Origin: Streptococcus oralis
GTDB lineage: Bacteria > Bacillota > Bacilli > Lactobacillales > Streptococcaceae
Length of the DNA: 64,000 nucleotides
Direction of reading: 5' to 3'
Assembly (NCBI RefSeq): GCF_019334565.1
Contig: NZ_CP079724.1
Span: forward strand, 455,001 to 519,000
Made by a program: the position numbers and the translations under genes. Each line of letters begins with the position of its first letter. The stretch's first letter is position 1. Below are positions 7,813 through 17,548 of this stretch, piece after piece. The notes under the pieces were generated by a model. The model made no database searches. It was not told the origin of the DNA and saw nothing but the letters and a program-made list of their open reading frames with translations.

Positions 7813-8283
7813 ATGGCAACATACGGATTTTTAGATGTTTTAGAGGAAGAGTTGGAGAAGAATTTTCCCTTTGACTTTGAGATTAGTTGGGACAAGCGTA
7901 ACCACGCGGTTGAAGTGAGTTTTCTATTGGAAGCGCAAAACGCTGCAGGTGTGGAGATGGTAGATGAAGACGGAGAGGTATCATCAGACGATATCCTCTT
8001 TGAAGAAGCAGTCCTTTTCTACAATCCTGCCAAGTCAACAGTCAATGAGGAAGACTATTTGACTGTCATTCCTTACCTACCTAAAAAAGGTTTTTCTCGT
8101 GAATTTTTAGCTTATTTTGCTCTATTCCTTAAAGACACTGCCGAGGTTGGACTAGATGCCCTCATGGACTTTTTGGAAGACCCAGAAGCAGAAGAATTTG
8201 TCATGGAATGGAACCAAGAAGTCTTTGAAGAAGGAAAAGTAGGCTTGGAAGAGGGAGAGTTTTATCCTTATCCGAGATACTAG
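7813..8283 (+). CDS. DUF3013 family protein
   Basis: A 156-residue, strongly acidic soluble protein beginning MATYGFLDVLEEELEK, recognised as the streptococcal/lactococcal DUF3013 family. No catalytic motif is visible. The acidic tail (EEGKVGLEEGEFYPYPRY) is typical. SD AAGAGGA precedes the ATG. It is divergent from rarA and starts a run of plus-strand genes (M50-like, NUDIX) with very short spacers, so it probably heads that operon. Function unknown. Confidence 0.8.
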   Translation: MATYGFLDVLEEELEKNFPFDFEISWDKRNHAVEVSFLLEAQNAAGVEMVDEDGEVSSDDILFEEAVLFYNPAKSTVNEEDYLTVIPYLPKKGFSREFLAYFALFLKDTAEVGLDALMDFLEDPEAEEFVMEWNQEVFEEGKVGLEEGEFYPYPRY

Positions 8284-8301
8284 GAGTTGGTTGGAGATTT
8301 T

Positions 8302-9369
8302 ATGAAGAAAATTGGGATTTATTTGGTTTATGTGCTAGCTGTTGTCTTTATTATGCTGGCTTTTGCTTGTGGAACAATCGCATTTGCAGAGCTGGGGTAT
8401 TCCGCAGTTTTAGTCTTTACTTTTGGTTATGCCTTCGCTCTTCTAAGCATGTATTTAATCTTTATTCTTCATGAGCTGGGACATGCTTTTTGTGGCTACT
8501 TGACAGGCTATCGGCTGGTGGCTTTTGGATTAGGACATTTTATTTTGACCAAAAAATCAGGCAAGTTTCGTCTTAGTAGAACAGCCATTCTGAAAAATGT
8601 TGGTGCTCAATACATTGGTTTAAAAGAGGATGAAAGCGATCAAAGCATCATCCTGATGCTTTCAGGAGGCTTGATGGTTCATCTCAGCTTGATATTATTG
8701 GCGATAGTGTTTGGGTTTTTGACAAGAAGCTGGTATTTTGCAGGGACTTGGATTTTTCTTAATTTGTCTTTCTTCCTAAATAACATTTTGCCAGTCGGCA
8801 TCACCGATGGAGCAAAAATTTGGGAATTGCTACAACACCCTGAAAATACGAAATACGCCTACCTGATGTTGAGGCATTCTGCCCAGACCTTGCTAGCTCC
8901 TCAAGAATATGATTTAAAAGACTTTATCATGCCTGTTGATGAGGAGGTGAGAGGGAGTTTTGCAGAAAGTGTTCAGACTCTTCAGGGGTTGGTATTCATA
9001 TTGGATGATAATATAGAACTTGCAAAGCAACAGTTTCAGTCTGTGTTAGATAAAACAGACAATCCAATGTCTAAAACTAGTTCTCAATTATACCTTCTTC
9101 AAGTTGCTCTGATGGAAGGAGATAATAAGAAGGCGGAAGAATATGCAAGTATTCGAGGAGTCAAATCCTTTTTATCTCTAAAAACAGCAGATATGCAGGT
9201 CATTCAAGCTTGGTATCAATTTAAGGTAAAGAAAGATGTAGTTCAAACTCACAAGGCTATGAAGATTGCTAGACAGAAAATGAATAGCAGTCGGATGTTA
9301 CGGGATGAGAAAAGCTATTATCAAAACTGGTTAGCTGAGCTGGAAAAGGAATTAACCGAAGGAGTCTAA
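8302..9369 (+). CDS. M50-family (site-2 protease-like) membrane metalloprotein
   Basis: About 355 residues. I chose ATG 8302, with GGAG upstream, over the TTG at 8287. N-terminal hydrophobic segments are followed by HELGHAF near residue 60, the HExxH zinc motif of M50 intramembrane proteases. NNILPVGITDGAKIW near 165 matches the second conserved NxxPxxxxDG element and supplies the third ligand Asp. The C-terminal half is soluble and helical, TPR-like in composition, and may bind partners. Short for a sigma-factor-activating protease and without a PDZ domain. Substrate unknown. It overlaps neighbours closely (2 bp before the NUDIX gene). Confidence 0.8.
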   Translation: MKKIGIYLVYVLAVVFIMLAFACGTIAFAELGYSAVLVFTFGYAFALLSMYLIFILHELGHAFCGYLTGYRLVAFGLGHFILTKKSGKFRLSRTAILKNVGAQYIGLKEDESDQSIILMLSGGLMVHLSLILLAIVFGFLTRSWYFAGTWIFLNLSFFLNNILPVGITDGAKIWELLQHPENTKYAYLMLRHSAQTLLAPQEYDLKDFIMPVDEEVRGSFAESVQTLQGLVFILDDNIELAKQQFQSVLDKTDNPMSKTSSQLYLLQVALMEGDNKKAEEYASIRGVKSFLSLKTADMQVIQAWYQFKVKKDVVQTHKAMKIARQKMNSSRMLRDEKSYYQNWLAELEKELTEGV

Positions 9370-9370
9370 T

Positions 9371-9799
9371 ATGGAAATAGAACTTACTGATTTCCAAGGT
9401 TGCAAGATTGCCTTATTTTGTGGTGATAAGCTACTGGTCATCTTACGCGATGATAAGGCAAGCATTCCCTGGCCCAATATGTGGGAACTGCCCGGTGGGG
9501 GACGCGAAGGGGATGAAAGTCCTTTTGAGTGCGTGGCGCGTGAAGTTTATGAAGAACTGGGAATTCATCTGACTGAGGATTGTCTGCTTTGGAGTAAGGT
9601 TTATCCAAGTATGCTTTTTGCGGATAAACAATCTGTATTTCTAGTCGGTCAGTTGACACAGGACCAATTTGACAGTATCGTATTTGGAGATGAAGATCAG
9701 GCCTATCAGTTGATGAATGTCGAGGAATTTCTTAGCTCCAGTCAAGTTGTACCTCAGTTGCAGGAGAGATTAAAAGATTATTTAAAAGTAAGTGATTAG
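9371..9799 (+). CDS. NUDIX hydrolase
   Basis: 142 residues with a full NUDIX box: GGGREGDESPFECVAREVYE, then ELGI, residues about 41-64, matching GX5EX7REUXEEXGU, so metal-dependent hydrolysis of a nucleoside diphosphate-X compound is expected. Substrate cannot be predicted. It follows the M50-like gene by 2 bp, with GGAG of that gene's end serving as SD. Confidence 0.9.
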   Translation: MEIELTDFQGCKIALFCGDKLLVILRDDKASIPWPNMWELPGGGREGDESPFECVAREVYEELGIHLTEDCLLWSKVYPSMLFADKQSVFLVGQLTQDQFDSIVFGDEDQAYQLMNVEEFLSSSQVVPQLQERLKDYLKVSD

Positions 9800-9806
9800 A
9801 AAGGAT

Positions 9807-9892
9807 GGTTCAGTTAAATTTCTAAACTGAACCCGCCCTAAACACTCTGCCAAAAAGATAAGCTTCTCTTAGACACAAGCGTCTTCAGAGAA
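9807..9892 (+). promoter_or_regulatory. Two-hairpin region ahead of prmA
   Basis: Hairpin 1 at 9807-9833 (GGTTCAGTT / AACTGAACC). Hairpin 2 at 9864-9892 (TTCTCT..AGAC / GTCT..AGAGAA). Hairpin 1 has no T tract. The second is followed by a T-rich stretch with TTTTG. Could be a terminator pair for the NUDIX operon or a leader of prmA. Confidence 0.4.
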
Positions 9893-9936
9893 TTTCCTAT
9901 TTTGGTTTTGTGTTTTACGGGCTTGGTATCTTAAAT

Positions 9937-10887
9937 ATGGAAACATGGCAAGAGTTAAAAGTTACAGTTAAGCGTGAGGGAGAGGAGCTAGTCTCTAATC
10001 TCTTGATTGAGCTGGGAGCGCAAGGTGTTGCGATTGAAGACAGCATGGACTATGTGGGAAATGTGGATCGTTTCGGCGAGATTTTCCCAGAGGTTGAGCA
10101 GCAAGAAGAAATCGTAGTGACAGCCTATTACCCTGATACGGTTGATATAGCAACGGTTGAGGCAGACTTGCAGGCCCGTCTCGCGGAACTAACTGATTTT
10201 ATGGATTTGGGAGAGGTAAAAATGGGTACGACTGCCTTGGCTGAGGAAGACTGGGCAGACAACTGGAAGAAATACTATGAACCAGCTCGTATCACTCATG
10301 ATTTGACCATCGTTCCCTCTTGGACGGACTATGAGGCGACTGCTGGGGAAAAGATTATCAAGCTGGATCCAGGTATGGCTTTTGGTACGGGGACCCATCC
10401 AACCACTAAGATGAGCCTCTTTGCCTTGGAGCAGGTCCTTCGTGGTGGCGAAACGGTGCTGGATGTGGGAACTGGTTCAGGAGTTCTCTCTATTGCCAGC
10501 TCGCTTCTTGGTGCCAAGGAAATCTTTGCCTACGACCTGGATGATGTGGCAGTTCGTGTTGCTCAGGAAAATATTGAGCTAAACCCTGGCATGGAAAACA
10601 TCCATGTAGCAGCAGGAGACTTGCTTAAGGGAGTTGAGATTGAGGCAGATGTGATTGTAGCTAATATCTTGGCGGATATCCTCATTCATCTGACGGATGA
10701 TGCTTATCGCTTGGTCAAGGATGAAGGCTACCTCATCATGAGTGGGATTATCAAGGACAAGTGGGACATGGTACGCCAGTCGGCTGAGTCAGCTGGATTT
10801 TTCCTCGAAACTCACATGGTTCAAGGGGAATGGAATGCCTGTGTCTTTAAGAAAACCAAGGATATTTCCGGTGTGATTGGAGGATAG
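9937..10887 (+). CDS. prmA: Ribosomal protein L11 methyltransferase
   Basis: 316 residues from METWQELKV. The GTG at 9910 would add nine residues that look non-coding. The N-terminal half is the L11-recognition domain. The class I SAM-methyltransferase domain starts with [14 protein letters not shown] near residue 175, and NPPY-equivalent [11 protein letters not shown] follows near 240. PrmA trimethylates L11 at several lysines and the N-terminus. It ends 1 bp before the rsmE start, with the rsmE SD inside its last codons, so the two are translationally linked. Confidence 0.95.
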   Translation: METWQELKVTVKREGEELVSNLLIELGAQGVAIEDSMDYVGNVDRFGEIFPEVEQQEEIVVTAYYPDTVDIATVEADLQARLAELTDFMDLGEVKMGTTALAEEDWADNWKKYYEPARITHDLTIVPSWTDYEATAGEKIIKLDPGMAFGTGTHPTTKMSLFALEQVLRGGETVLDVGTGSGVLSIASSLLGAKEIFAYDLDDVAVRVAQENIELNPGMENIHVAAGDLLKGVEIEADVIVANILADILIHLTDDAYRLVKDEGYLIMSGIIKDKWDMVRQSAESAGFFLETHMVQGEWNACVFKKTKDISGVIGG

Positions 10888-10888
10888 C

Positions 10889-11632
10889 ATGCAGCAGTAT
10901 TTTGTCAAGGGGAATGCAGTCTCTCCTGTCACCATCGAGGACAAGGAAACCAGCAAGCATATGTTTCAGGTCATGCGCTTGAAAGAAGATGATGAGGTGA
11001 CCTTAGTCTTTGATGATGGCGTCAAGCGCTTGGCGCGCGTGCTTGATGTGGAAGCACGTCAGTTTGAATTGGTTGAAGAATTAGCTGACAATGTGGAACT
11101 GCCCGTTCGAGTGACAATTGCATCTGGATTTCCCAAGGGGGACAAGCTGGAGTTTATCACTCAAAAAGTAACCGAACTGGGTGCCAGACAGATTTGGGCC
11201 TTTCCTGCCGACTGGTCCGTTGCCAAGTGGGATGGCAAGAAATTGGGTAAAAAGGTTGAAAAACTAGAAAAAATCGCCCTTGGAGCAGCAGAGCAAAGCA
11301 AGCGTAATATCGTTCCAAGTATCCAGCTTTTCGAGAAAAAAGCAGATTTTCTAGCTCAGCTGGGCCAGTTTGACTCTATTGTAGTGGCCTATGAAGAATC
11401 AGCAAAAGAGGGAGAAGCTGCTGCGCTCTTACAAGCAGTCACTGGTCTTGAAAAAGGAGCCAAATTGCTCTTTATTTTTGGCCCAGAAGGCGGTCTTTCA
11501 CCTGCAGAAATTGAAAGTTTTGAAGCCAAAGGAGCTGTTCTTGCAGGACTTGGTCCAAGGATTCTTCGAGCGGAAACAGCCCCGCTTTATGCCTTATCAG
11601 CCCTTAGTGTTTTAGTAGAATTAGAGAAATAA
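10889..11632 (+). CDS. rsmE: 16S rRNA (uracil1498-N3)-methyltransferase
   Basis: 247 residues from MQQYFVKGNAV. ATG 10889 has SD GGAGG upstream, better than the TTG at 10877. It is a SPOUT-class methyltransferase with an N-terminal PUA-like domain and the knotted C-terminal SAM site: LFIFGPEGGLSPAEI near 200 and LGPRILRAETAPLYALS near 225, both diagnostic of RsmE. It modifies U1498 in the decoding region. Operon with prmA. Confidence 0.95.
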   Translation: MQQYFVKGNAVSPVTIEDKETSKHMFQVMRLKEDDEVTLVFDDGVKRLARVLDVEARQFELVEELADNVELPVRVTIASGFPKGDKLEFITQKVTELGARQIWAFPADWSVAKWDGKKLGKKVEKLEKIALGAAEQSKRNIVPSIQLFEKKADFLAQLGQFDSIVVAYEESAKEGEAAALLQAVTGLEKGAKLLFIFGPEGGLSPAEIESFEAKGAVLAGLGPRILRAETAPLYALSALSVLVELEK

Positions 11633-11642
11633 GAGGAAGAAA

Positions 11643-13439
11643 ATGGAACAAAAACACCGTTCAGAATTTCCAGAAAAGGAACTTTGGGATTTAACCGCCC
11701 TATACCAAGACCGTGAGGATTTCTTGCGTGCAATCGAGAAAACGCGCGAAGACATCAACCAATTTAGCCGTGATTACAAGGGTAATCTTCACACTTTTGA
11801 GGATTTTGAGAAGGCCTTTGAGGAATTGGAACAAATTTATATTCAGATGAGCCATATTGGCAATTACGCCTTTATGCCTCAGACGACAGACTATAGCAAT
11901 GAAGAATTTGCCAATATTGCCCAAGCTGGGATGGAATTTGAAACAGATGCCAGCGTAGCCTTGACCTTCTTTGACGACGCCTTGGTGGCAGCAGACGAGG
12001 AAGTTTTGGACCGTTTGGGTGAATTGCCACATTTGACGGCAGCCATTCGTCAGGCTAAAATCAAAAAAGCCCACTATCTAGGGGCTGATGTGGAGAAGGC
12101 TTTGACAAATCTGGGTGAAGTTTTCTACAGTCCACAGGATATTTATACTAAGATGCGAGCTGGGGACTTTGAAATGGCTGACTTTGAAGTCAATGGCAAG
12201 ACATATAAAAACAGCTTTGTTACCTATGAAAATTTCTACCAAAACCACGAGGACGCTGAAGTTCGTGAGAAATCTTTCCGTTCCTTCTCAGAGGGACTTC
12301 GTAAGCACCAAAATACGGCTGCGGCAGCCTACTTAGCTCAGGTCAAGTCGGAAAAACTCTTGGCTGATATGAAGGGCTACGACTCGGTTTTTGATTATCT
12401 TCTAGCTGAGCAAGAAGTGGACCGTGCCATGTTTGACCGCCAGATTGACCTCATCATGAAGGACTTTGCACCAGTTGCTCAGAGATACCTCAAGCATGTT
12501 GCCAAGGTGAATGGTCTTGAAAAGATGACCTTTGCAGACTGGAAATTGGACTTGGACAGCGCCCTGAATCCTGAAGTGACTATTGATGATGCCTATGATT
12601 TGGTCATGAAGTCAGTAGAACCTTTGGGACAAGAATATTGTCAGGAAGTTGCGCGCTATCAAGAAGAACGCTGGGTGGACTTTGCTGCTAATAGTGGCAA
12701 GGATTCTGGTGGTTATGCGGCGGATCCATATCGCGTGCACCCTTATGTCCTCATGAGCTGGACAGGCCGTTTGAGCGATGTCTATACCTTGATTCATGAA
12801 ATCGGGCATTCTGGTCAGTTTATCTTTTCAGATAATCACCAAAGTTACTTCAATGCCCACATGTCGACCTACTACGTCGAAGCGCCATCAACCTTTAATG
12901 AATTGCTTCTCAGTGACTACTTGGAGCACCAGTCTGATGATCCTCGTCAAAAACGCTTTGCCCTTGCTCACCGCTTGACAGATACCTACTTCCATAATTT
13001 CATCACCCACCTCTTGGAAGCAGCCTTTCAGCGTAAGGTTTATACATTGATTGAAGAAGGGGAGACCTTTGGAGCAAGCAAGCTCAACAGCATTATGAAG
13101 GAAGTTTTGACAGATTTCTGGGGAGATGCCATTGAAATTGACGACGATGCGGCCTTGACTTGGATGCGCCAAGCTCACTACTACATGGGCTTGTATAGCT
13201 ACACCTACTCTGCTGGTCTTGTCATCTCGACAGCTGGCTACCTCCATCTGAAACATTCAGAAACCGGAGCTGAAGATTGGCTCAATCTTCTTAAATCAGG
13301 TGGTAGTAAGACACCGCTTGAGTCAGCCATGATTATCGGAGCGGATATCTCAACAGACAAACCACTCCGTGATACCATCCAATTCCTGTCAGACACAGTT
13401 GACCAGATTATTGCCTACAGTGCTGAGTTGGGAGAGTAA
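11643..13439 (+). CDS. pepF: Oligoendopeptidase F
   Basis: A 598-residue M3B zinc metallopeptidase. HEIGHSGQ near residue 385 gives HExxH, and YVEAPSTFNE about 30 residues on gives the third ligand Glu. The long helical N-terminal domain matches PepF. It degrades short peptides in the cytosol. It lies 10 bp after rsmE and ends at a terminator at 13504-13529. Confidence 0.95.
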   Translation: MEQKHRSEFPEKELWDLTALYQDREDFLRAIEKTREDINQFSRDYKGNLHTFEDFEKAFEELEQIYIQMSHIGNYAFMPQTTDYSNEEFANIAQAGMEFETDASVALTFFDDALVAADEEVLDRLGELPHLTAAIRQAKIKKAHYLGADVEKALTNLGEVFYSPQDIYTKMRAGDFEMADFEVNGKTYKNSFVTYENFYQNHEDAEVREKSFRSFSEGLRKHQNTAAAAYLAQVKSEKLLADMKGYDSVFDYLLAEQEVDRAMFDRQIDLIMKDFAPVAQRYLKHVAKVNGLEKMTFADWKLDLDSALNPEVTIDDAYDLVMKSVEPLGQEYCQEVARYQEERWVDFAANSGKDSGGYAADPYRVHPYVLMSWTGRLSDVYTLIHEIGHSGQFIFSDNHQSYFNAHMSTYYVEAPSTFNELLLSDYLEHQSDDPRQKRFALAHRLTDTYFHNFITHLLEAAFQRKVYTLIEEGETFGASKLNSIMKEVLTDFWGDAIEIDDDAALTWMRQAHYYMGLYSYTYSAGLVISTAGYLHLKHSETGAEDWLNLLKSGGSKTPLESAMIIGADISTDKPLRDTIQFLSDTVDQIIAYSAELGE

Positions 13440-13503
13440 AGAAACAGGATGTCAGAATTAAACCTACTATAGAGTATGTGCTGAATTCGGATTTTAAAGA
13501 ACA

Positions 13504-13529
13504 GAAAGTCATCTTCGGATGACTTTTTG
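13504..13529 (+). terminator. Terminator of prmA-rsmE-pepF
   Basis: AGTCATC-ttcg-GATGACT followed by a T tract. The UUCG tetraloop strengthens it. Confidence 0.8.
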
Positions 13530-13560
13530 ATAAGTTACTAGAAATCCAGAGGTACTTTAG

Positions 13561-14361
13561 ATGCATAAGATGCATAAAGAATTACAAAGAAAAGTGACAG
13601 AAGAAAAACCAAGCTATAGCCGAGAAGAAATTCAGTGGCTGCTTGAGCATTTGGGAGATCCCTCTCCAGAAATTCGAGACGAACTTGTTTTTACGAGTTT
13701 AGCTAGGGGCCTTCAAGAAGAGTTGTTTTCCCTTGAGCAGTTTCAGTTTATCTCAGAAGGGGTTTCCTCTGATGAAGGTCTATACAAAGAAATTGATAGT
13801 AGAGGGGTCTCGGCTCTTAAACGTTCTTTTAGGGCGCTTATTTATGCCAATCTACTGTCCTGCGATGGTACTAAGGAATCACTTTATTACCAGCAATTGT
13901 CTTCTCCTATCAGGATTACCATGCTAGATCAAGGCTTACACTATCTTACAAAGGAAAAAGAGACGACGGGTTACTCTCATCAGTTTGGGTGGATCCACGC
14001 ATTTGCGCATGGGGCTGATCTCTTGACGGAAGTTATATGCCATCCTAGCTTTCCAAAGTCAGATATAGCCGAAGCATTTGAAATCATTGGGAAAATCTTT
14101 AAACGTGTTGAGATTCGTTTTACAAATGATGAAGATTGGCGGTTAGCGAGAGTACTTTATGAACCAATCTTACGAGGGAAAATCGAATCGTCTCTCCTCA
14201 CTGCTTGGCTGCAAACAGTCGAATTTCCCTTGAAAGAAGTAAATGATTTCCATAAATTTTCCAACTTCAGATCCTGTTTGCTGGAAACTTACCTTCAACT
14301 AGACTGTCATAAACTTTTACAAGATGACTTGAAAGAAGCTATTCAATCTTTTCAGTACTAA
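13561..14361 (+). CDS. DUF2785 family protein
   Basis: 266 residues, soluble, helix-rich. The conserved GWIHAFAHGADLLTEV near residue 143 is the DUF2785 signature, with two histidines that might bind metal (inference). Either ATG 13561 or ATG 13570 could start it; GAGG at about 13551 favours the first. No known activity. Stands alone between pepF and the aquaporin gene. Confidence 0.75.
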   Translation: MHKMHKELQRKVTEEKPSYSREEIQWLLEHLGDPSPEIRDELVFTSLARGLQEELFSLEQFQFISEGVSSDEGLYKEIDSRGVSALKRSFRALIYANLLSCDGTKESLYYQQLSSPIRITMLDQGLHYLTKEKETTGYSHQFGWIHAFAHGADLLTEVICHPSFPKSDIAEAFEIIGKIFKRVEIRFTNDEDWRLARVLYEPILRGKIESSLLTAWLQTVEFPLKEVNDFHKFSNFRSCLLETYLQLDCHKLLQDDLKEAIQSFQY

Positions 14362-14411
14362 GGATAAGCGAGTTGTTTCATGATTTTCAAATAACTTTCC
14401 AGTCAATTTTC

Positions 14412-14440
14412 TTGAAACCCTTTCCTTCTTTTGATAGACT
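14412..14440 (+). promoter_or_regulatory. Promoter of aquaporin gene
   Basis: TTGAAA (14412-14417), 17-bp spacer, TAGACT (14435-14440); start codon 31 bp further. Confidence 0.7.
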
Positions 14441-14470
14441 AATACATAGTTTAAAAAAAGGAGACTTATC

Positions 14471-15139
14471 ATGAAAAAAATTGTTGCTGAATTAATCGGT
14501 ACATTTATGCTTGTGTTCATCGGAACAGGAGCTGTTGTTTTTGGAAATGGTGTTGAAGGTCTTGGACACCTTGGAATTGCTTTTGCCTTTGGTTTGGCAA
14601 TTGTAGTCGCAGCTTTCTCAATCGGAACTGTTTCAGGTGCTCACTTGAACCCAGCTGTTTCGATCGCTATGTTTGTAAACAAACGTTTGTCATCTTCAGA
14701 ACTTGTAAACTACATCCTTGGACAAGTAGTTGGAGCTTTCCTTGCGTCAGCTGCAGTATTCTTCCTCTTGTCTAACTCAGGTATGTCAACTGCTAGTCTT
14801 GGTGAAAATGCCTTGGCAAACGGTGTCACTGTCTTTGGTGGATTCTTGTTTGAAGTCATCGCAACTTTCTTGTTTGTCCTAGTTATCATGACTGTAACAT
14901 CAGCAAGCAAAGGCAATGGCGCAATCGCTGGTTTGGTGATTGGTTTGTCATTGACAGCCTTGATTCTTGTGGGATTGAACATTACTGGCCTTTCAGTTAA
15001 CCCAGCTCGTAGCTTGGCACCTGCCGTCTTGGTAGGTGGCGCAGCCCTTCAACAAGTATGGATTTTCATCCTTGCGCCAATCGTTGGTGGCGTTCTTGCA
15101 GCCCTTGTTGCGAAAAACTTTCTTGGAACAGAAGAATAA
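14471..15139 (+). CDS. MIP-family aquaporin / glycerol channel
   Basis: 222 residues with six transmembrane segments and both pore motifs: GAHLNPAVS near residue 58 and SVNPARS near 177. The Arg after the second NPA is the selectivity-filter arginine. The size and the AEFxGTFMLVFIGTGAVV start resemble AqpZ-type water channels, but substrate (water, glycerol or other) cannot be settled by eye. SD AAAGGAG. Followed by a bidirectional terminator shared with queF. Confidence 0.9.
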   Translation: MKKIVAELIGTFMLVFIGTGAVVFGNGVEGLGHLGIAFAFGLAIVVAAFSIGTVSGAHLNPAVSIAMFVNKRLSSSELVNYILGQVVGAFLASAAVFFLLSNSGMSTASLGENALANGVTVFGGFLFEVIATFLFVLVIMTVTSASKGNGAIAGLVIGLSLTALILVGLNITGLSVNPARSLAPAVLVGGAALQQVWIFILAPIVGGVLAALVAKNFLGTEE

Positions 15140-15148
15140 TTGAAATTC

Positions 15149-15187
15149 AAAAAGCCTTGCTCCTCAGTTTGAGGAACAGGGCTTTTT
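15149..15187. terminator. Bidirectional terminator, aquaporin / queF
   Basis: AAAAAGCC..TCCTCA / TGAGGA..GGGCTTTTT between convergent genes. Confidence 0.8.
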
Positions 15188-15196
15188 CGTATCTGT

Positions 15197-15688
15197 TTAA
15201 CGGTTGTCAATTTTCTCTGGATAAAGGTCGTGTTGAAAGAGGCGTTGTTCTGCCAATCCTTCATACTTAGTTCCAGGTTTACCGTAGTTGTAGTAGGGGT
15301 CGATTGAGATGCCACCGCGCGGAGTGAATTTTCCCCATACCTCTAAATAGCGAGGGTCTAGCAAGTTGACCAAGTCTTTCCCGATGGTGTTGATACAGTT
15401 TTCGTGAAAATCCCCATGATTTCGGTAGCTAAAGAGGTAGAGTTTGAGGGATTTTGACTCGACACAGAGCTTGTCAGGAATGTAGGAAATATAAATCGTC
15501 GCAAAGTCTGGCTGAGCAGTGATTGGGCACAGGGAGGTAAATTCAGGACAGTTGAATTTAATAAAATAGTCATTTTCAACATGACGATTGTCAAAAGATT
15601 CGAGGACTTCTGGTTGATAGTCAAAAATGTAGTTGGTTTCTTTGTTGCCGAGGAGGCTAAGGTTTTTCATTTCTTCTTGTTGTGACAT
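15197..15688 (-). CDS. queF: NADPH-dependent 7-cyano-7-deazaguanine reductase
   Basis: 163 residues, the short unimodular Que[17 protein letters not shown] near residue 53 has the catalytic Cys that forms a thioimide with preQ0, and the [20 protein letters not shown] segment is the QueF signature. It makes preQ1, the last free intermediate of queuosine synthesis before tRNA insertion. Last gene of queC-D-E-F, 17 bp after queE. Confidence 0.95.
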   Translation of the reverse strand: MSQQEEMKNLSLLGNKETNYIFDYQPEVLESFDNRHVENDYFIKFNCPEFTSLCPITAQPDFATIYISYIPDKLCVESKSLKLYLFSYRNHGDFHENCINTIGKDLVNLLDPRYLEVWGKFTPRGGISIDPYYNYGKPGTKYEGLAEQRLFQHDLYPEKIDNR

Positions 15689-15705
15689 GATTTTTTCTTT
15701 CTAAT

Positions 15706-16422
15706 TTAAACACCACGTTGGTTGTCGTAGAGGAGGGTATGAAGTTGAGGAAGGACGCGGACATTGCCCCAGCTATCGTCAGCAGCGACGCGTTCCCAGA
15801 GTTCTTTGAGGCGATCTAGTTGGTCTTGGACAATATTGCCTGTAGCCTTGGGCTCAGGATTTCCAGCCGATAAGAAGAGGACATCTGGTTGGTAGCGTTC
15901 TTGAATCCCTTTAGCAAAGGCCAAATCAGCATCATCAAAGACAGGAATTTTAAAGGTGACCTTGTCTGGATCTAGTTGGGAAACGATAAAGTCCAAGGTC
16001 TCGAAGTTGATTTCCATCTTGGATGAAGGAGGCTTGGGACTCAGGGTGACCTGATCGATATCTTTTAACCAATTTTGCCAGCGGGAGCCTTGGGTCTCAA
16101 CTGCCAGAGTGACACCACGTTCCTTGAGCTTAGTGACCAGTTCAGCCATGTTAGCTGCTAGGATAGCAGGATTTCCCCCAGATAGGGTAACGTAGTCGTA
16201 GCTTCCTAGTTTGTCTAAGGCAGCAATGACTTCGTCAGCGGTCATGCGAGTTGGTTTTTCAGAACCATCCCAAGTAAAGGCAGAGTCGCACCAGTCGCAG
16301 TGGTAGTCGCAACCAGCAGTGCGGACAAACATGGTTTTCTGCCCAATAGCACGGCCTTCACCTTGAAAGGTTGGGCCGAAAATTTCCAGAACTGGTAGTT
16401 TGAGGACACGTTCCCTAGTCAT
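15706..16422 (-). CDS. queE: 7-carboxy-7-deazaguanine synthase
   Basis: 238-residue radical SAM enzyme. CDYHCDWCDSAF near residue 33 is the CX3CX2C cluster motif, and LSGGNPA near 99 is the glycine-rich SAM site. QueE converts carboxytetrahydropterin to CDG. It overlaps queD by 8 bases, so translation is coupled. Confidence 0.95.
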   Translation of the reverse strand: MTRERVLKLPVLEIFGPTFQGEGRAIGQKTMFVRTAGCDYHCDWCDSAFTWDGSEKPTRMTADEVIAALDKLGSYDYVTLSGGNPAILAANMAELVTKLKERGVTLAVETQGSRWQNWLKDIDQVTLSPKPPSSKMEINFETLDFIVSQLDPDKVTFKIPVFDDADLAFAKGIQERYQPDVLFLSAGNPEPKATGNIVQDQLDRLKELWERVAADDSWGNVRVLPQLHTLLYDNQRGV

Positions 16423-16858
16423 CTAACCACTCCCGTCTAAACTCCGCAAAGGCAGTCGGAGTTTCATAGAGGCGAACGTATTCCAAACGGAGACCGCGCT
16501 CGTCAGGCAACTCTTGACTCATGGTTTGGAAAATCCAGTAAACCATATTTTCAGCAGTCGTGTTCATATAAGGCAGAGTTTCATTGAGATAGCGATGATC
16601 CAAGTGGGGTTCTAAGTAGTTCTTATAGATCGCTTTGATATATCCGAAATCGTGGGTCATACCCCGTTCATCTAAAAATCCACTGACAGCAACTTGCAGA
16701 TGATAGGTGTGGCCGTGCAGGGATTTGCATTTTCCCTCATAGTGAAAGAGGTGGTGGGCAGCATCGAAGGTGAACTCTTTTGATACCAAGGTTCTGTGAG
16801 GATTGTAGACAAGAGACTCCCCCGTTTCCTGTTTGATTTCTTTGGGTGCAAAAAACAT
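16415..16858 (-). CDS. queD: 6-carboxytetrahydropterin synthase
   Basis: 147 residues of the PTPS/QueD family. FDAAHHLFHYEGKCKSLHGH near residue 29 provides the zinc histidines and the catalytic Cys, and HLDHRYLNE near 83 follows. It turns dihydroneopterin triphosphate into carboxytetrahydropterin. Start overlaps the queC stop as TAATG. Confidence 0.95.
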   Translation of the reverse strand: MFFAPKEIKQETGESLVYNPHRTLVSKEFTFDAAHHLFHYEGKCKSLHGHTYHLQVAVSGFLDERGMTHDFGYIKAIYKNYLEPHLDHRYLNETLPYMNTTAENMVYWIFQTMSQELPDERGLRLEYVRLYETPTAFAEFRREWLDD

Positions 16859-17511
16859 TAGCCCACTCCTTTCTGTGAGAGATAAACATCAAGGCCATGC
16901 TGACGTAAGTGACATGCTGGACAATCACCGCAGCCACTACCGATAATCCCATTGTAGCAGGTTAAGGTCTTCTCACGAACGTAGTCAAAGGCACCAAGTT
17001 GGTCGGCTAACTCCCAAGTTTCAGCCTTGTCTAGCCACATGAGAGGTGTTTGGATAACAAAGTCGTAATCCATGGCAAGGTTGAGAGTAACATTGAGGGA
17101 TTTGACAAAGACATCCCGACAATCAGGGTAGCCTGAAAAATCTGTCTCACAGACACCTGTCACGATGTCTTTAATGCCTCGTTGCTTGGCAAGAACTGCT
17201 GCAAAGGAAAGAAAGAGGTGGTTGCGGCCGTCAACAAAGGTATTGGGAACCTCTCCCTCTTTTTGCTCGATCTCCAGATCAGAGGTCAGGGCATTTTCAG
17301 TGATTTGTCCTAGCAGAGACATATCTAAGATGTGATGACGAATGCCTTGTTCCTTAGCGATTTCTCTAGCAACTTGAATTTCGAGATGATGGCGTTGGCC
17401 GTAGGCAAAGGTGACGGCTTCGACTGTTTCATAGTGTTCTTTAGCCCAAAATAGGCAGGTTGTGGAATCTTGACCGCCGCTAAAGACGACCAAGGCTGAT
17501 TGACGTTTCAT
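16858..17511 (-). CDS. queC: 7-cyano-7-deazaguanine (preQ0) synthase
   Basis: 217 residues from [16 protein letters not shown]. The start at 17511 has SD GGAG, whereas an upstream extension to 17616 would run through the leader hairpin. SGGQDSTTC near residue 11 is the PP-loop ATP site, and four cysteines near the end ([15 protein letters not shown]) bind zinc. It makes preQ0 from CDG. First gene of the que operon, behind a structured leader. Confidence 0.95.
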   Translation of the reverse strand: MKRQSALVVFSGGQDSTTCLFWAKEHYETVEAVTFAYGQRHHLEIQVAREIAKEQGIRHHILDMSLLGQITENALTSDLEIEQKEGEVPNTFVDGRNHLFLSFAAVLAKQRGIKDIVTGVCETDFSGYPDCRDVFVKSLNVTLNLAMDYDFVIQTPLMWLDKAETWELADQLGAFDYVREKTLTCYNGIIGSGCGDCPACHLRQHGLDVYLSQKGVG

Positions 17512-17548
17512 AGTACTCCTTCCAAAATGGGAAATGTTCAGAGCACGC

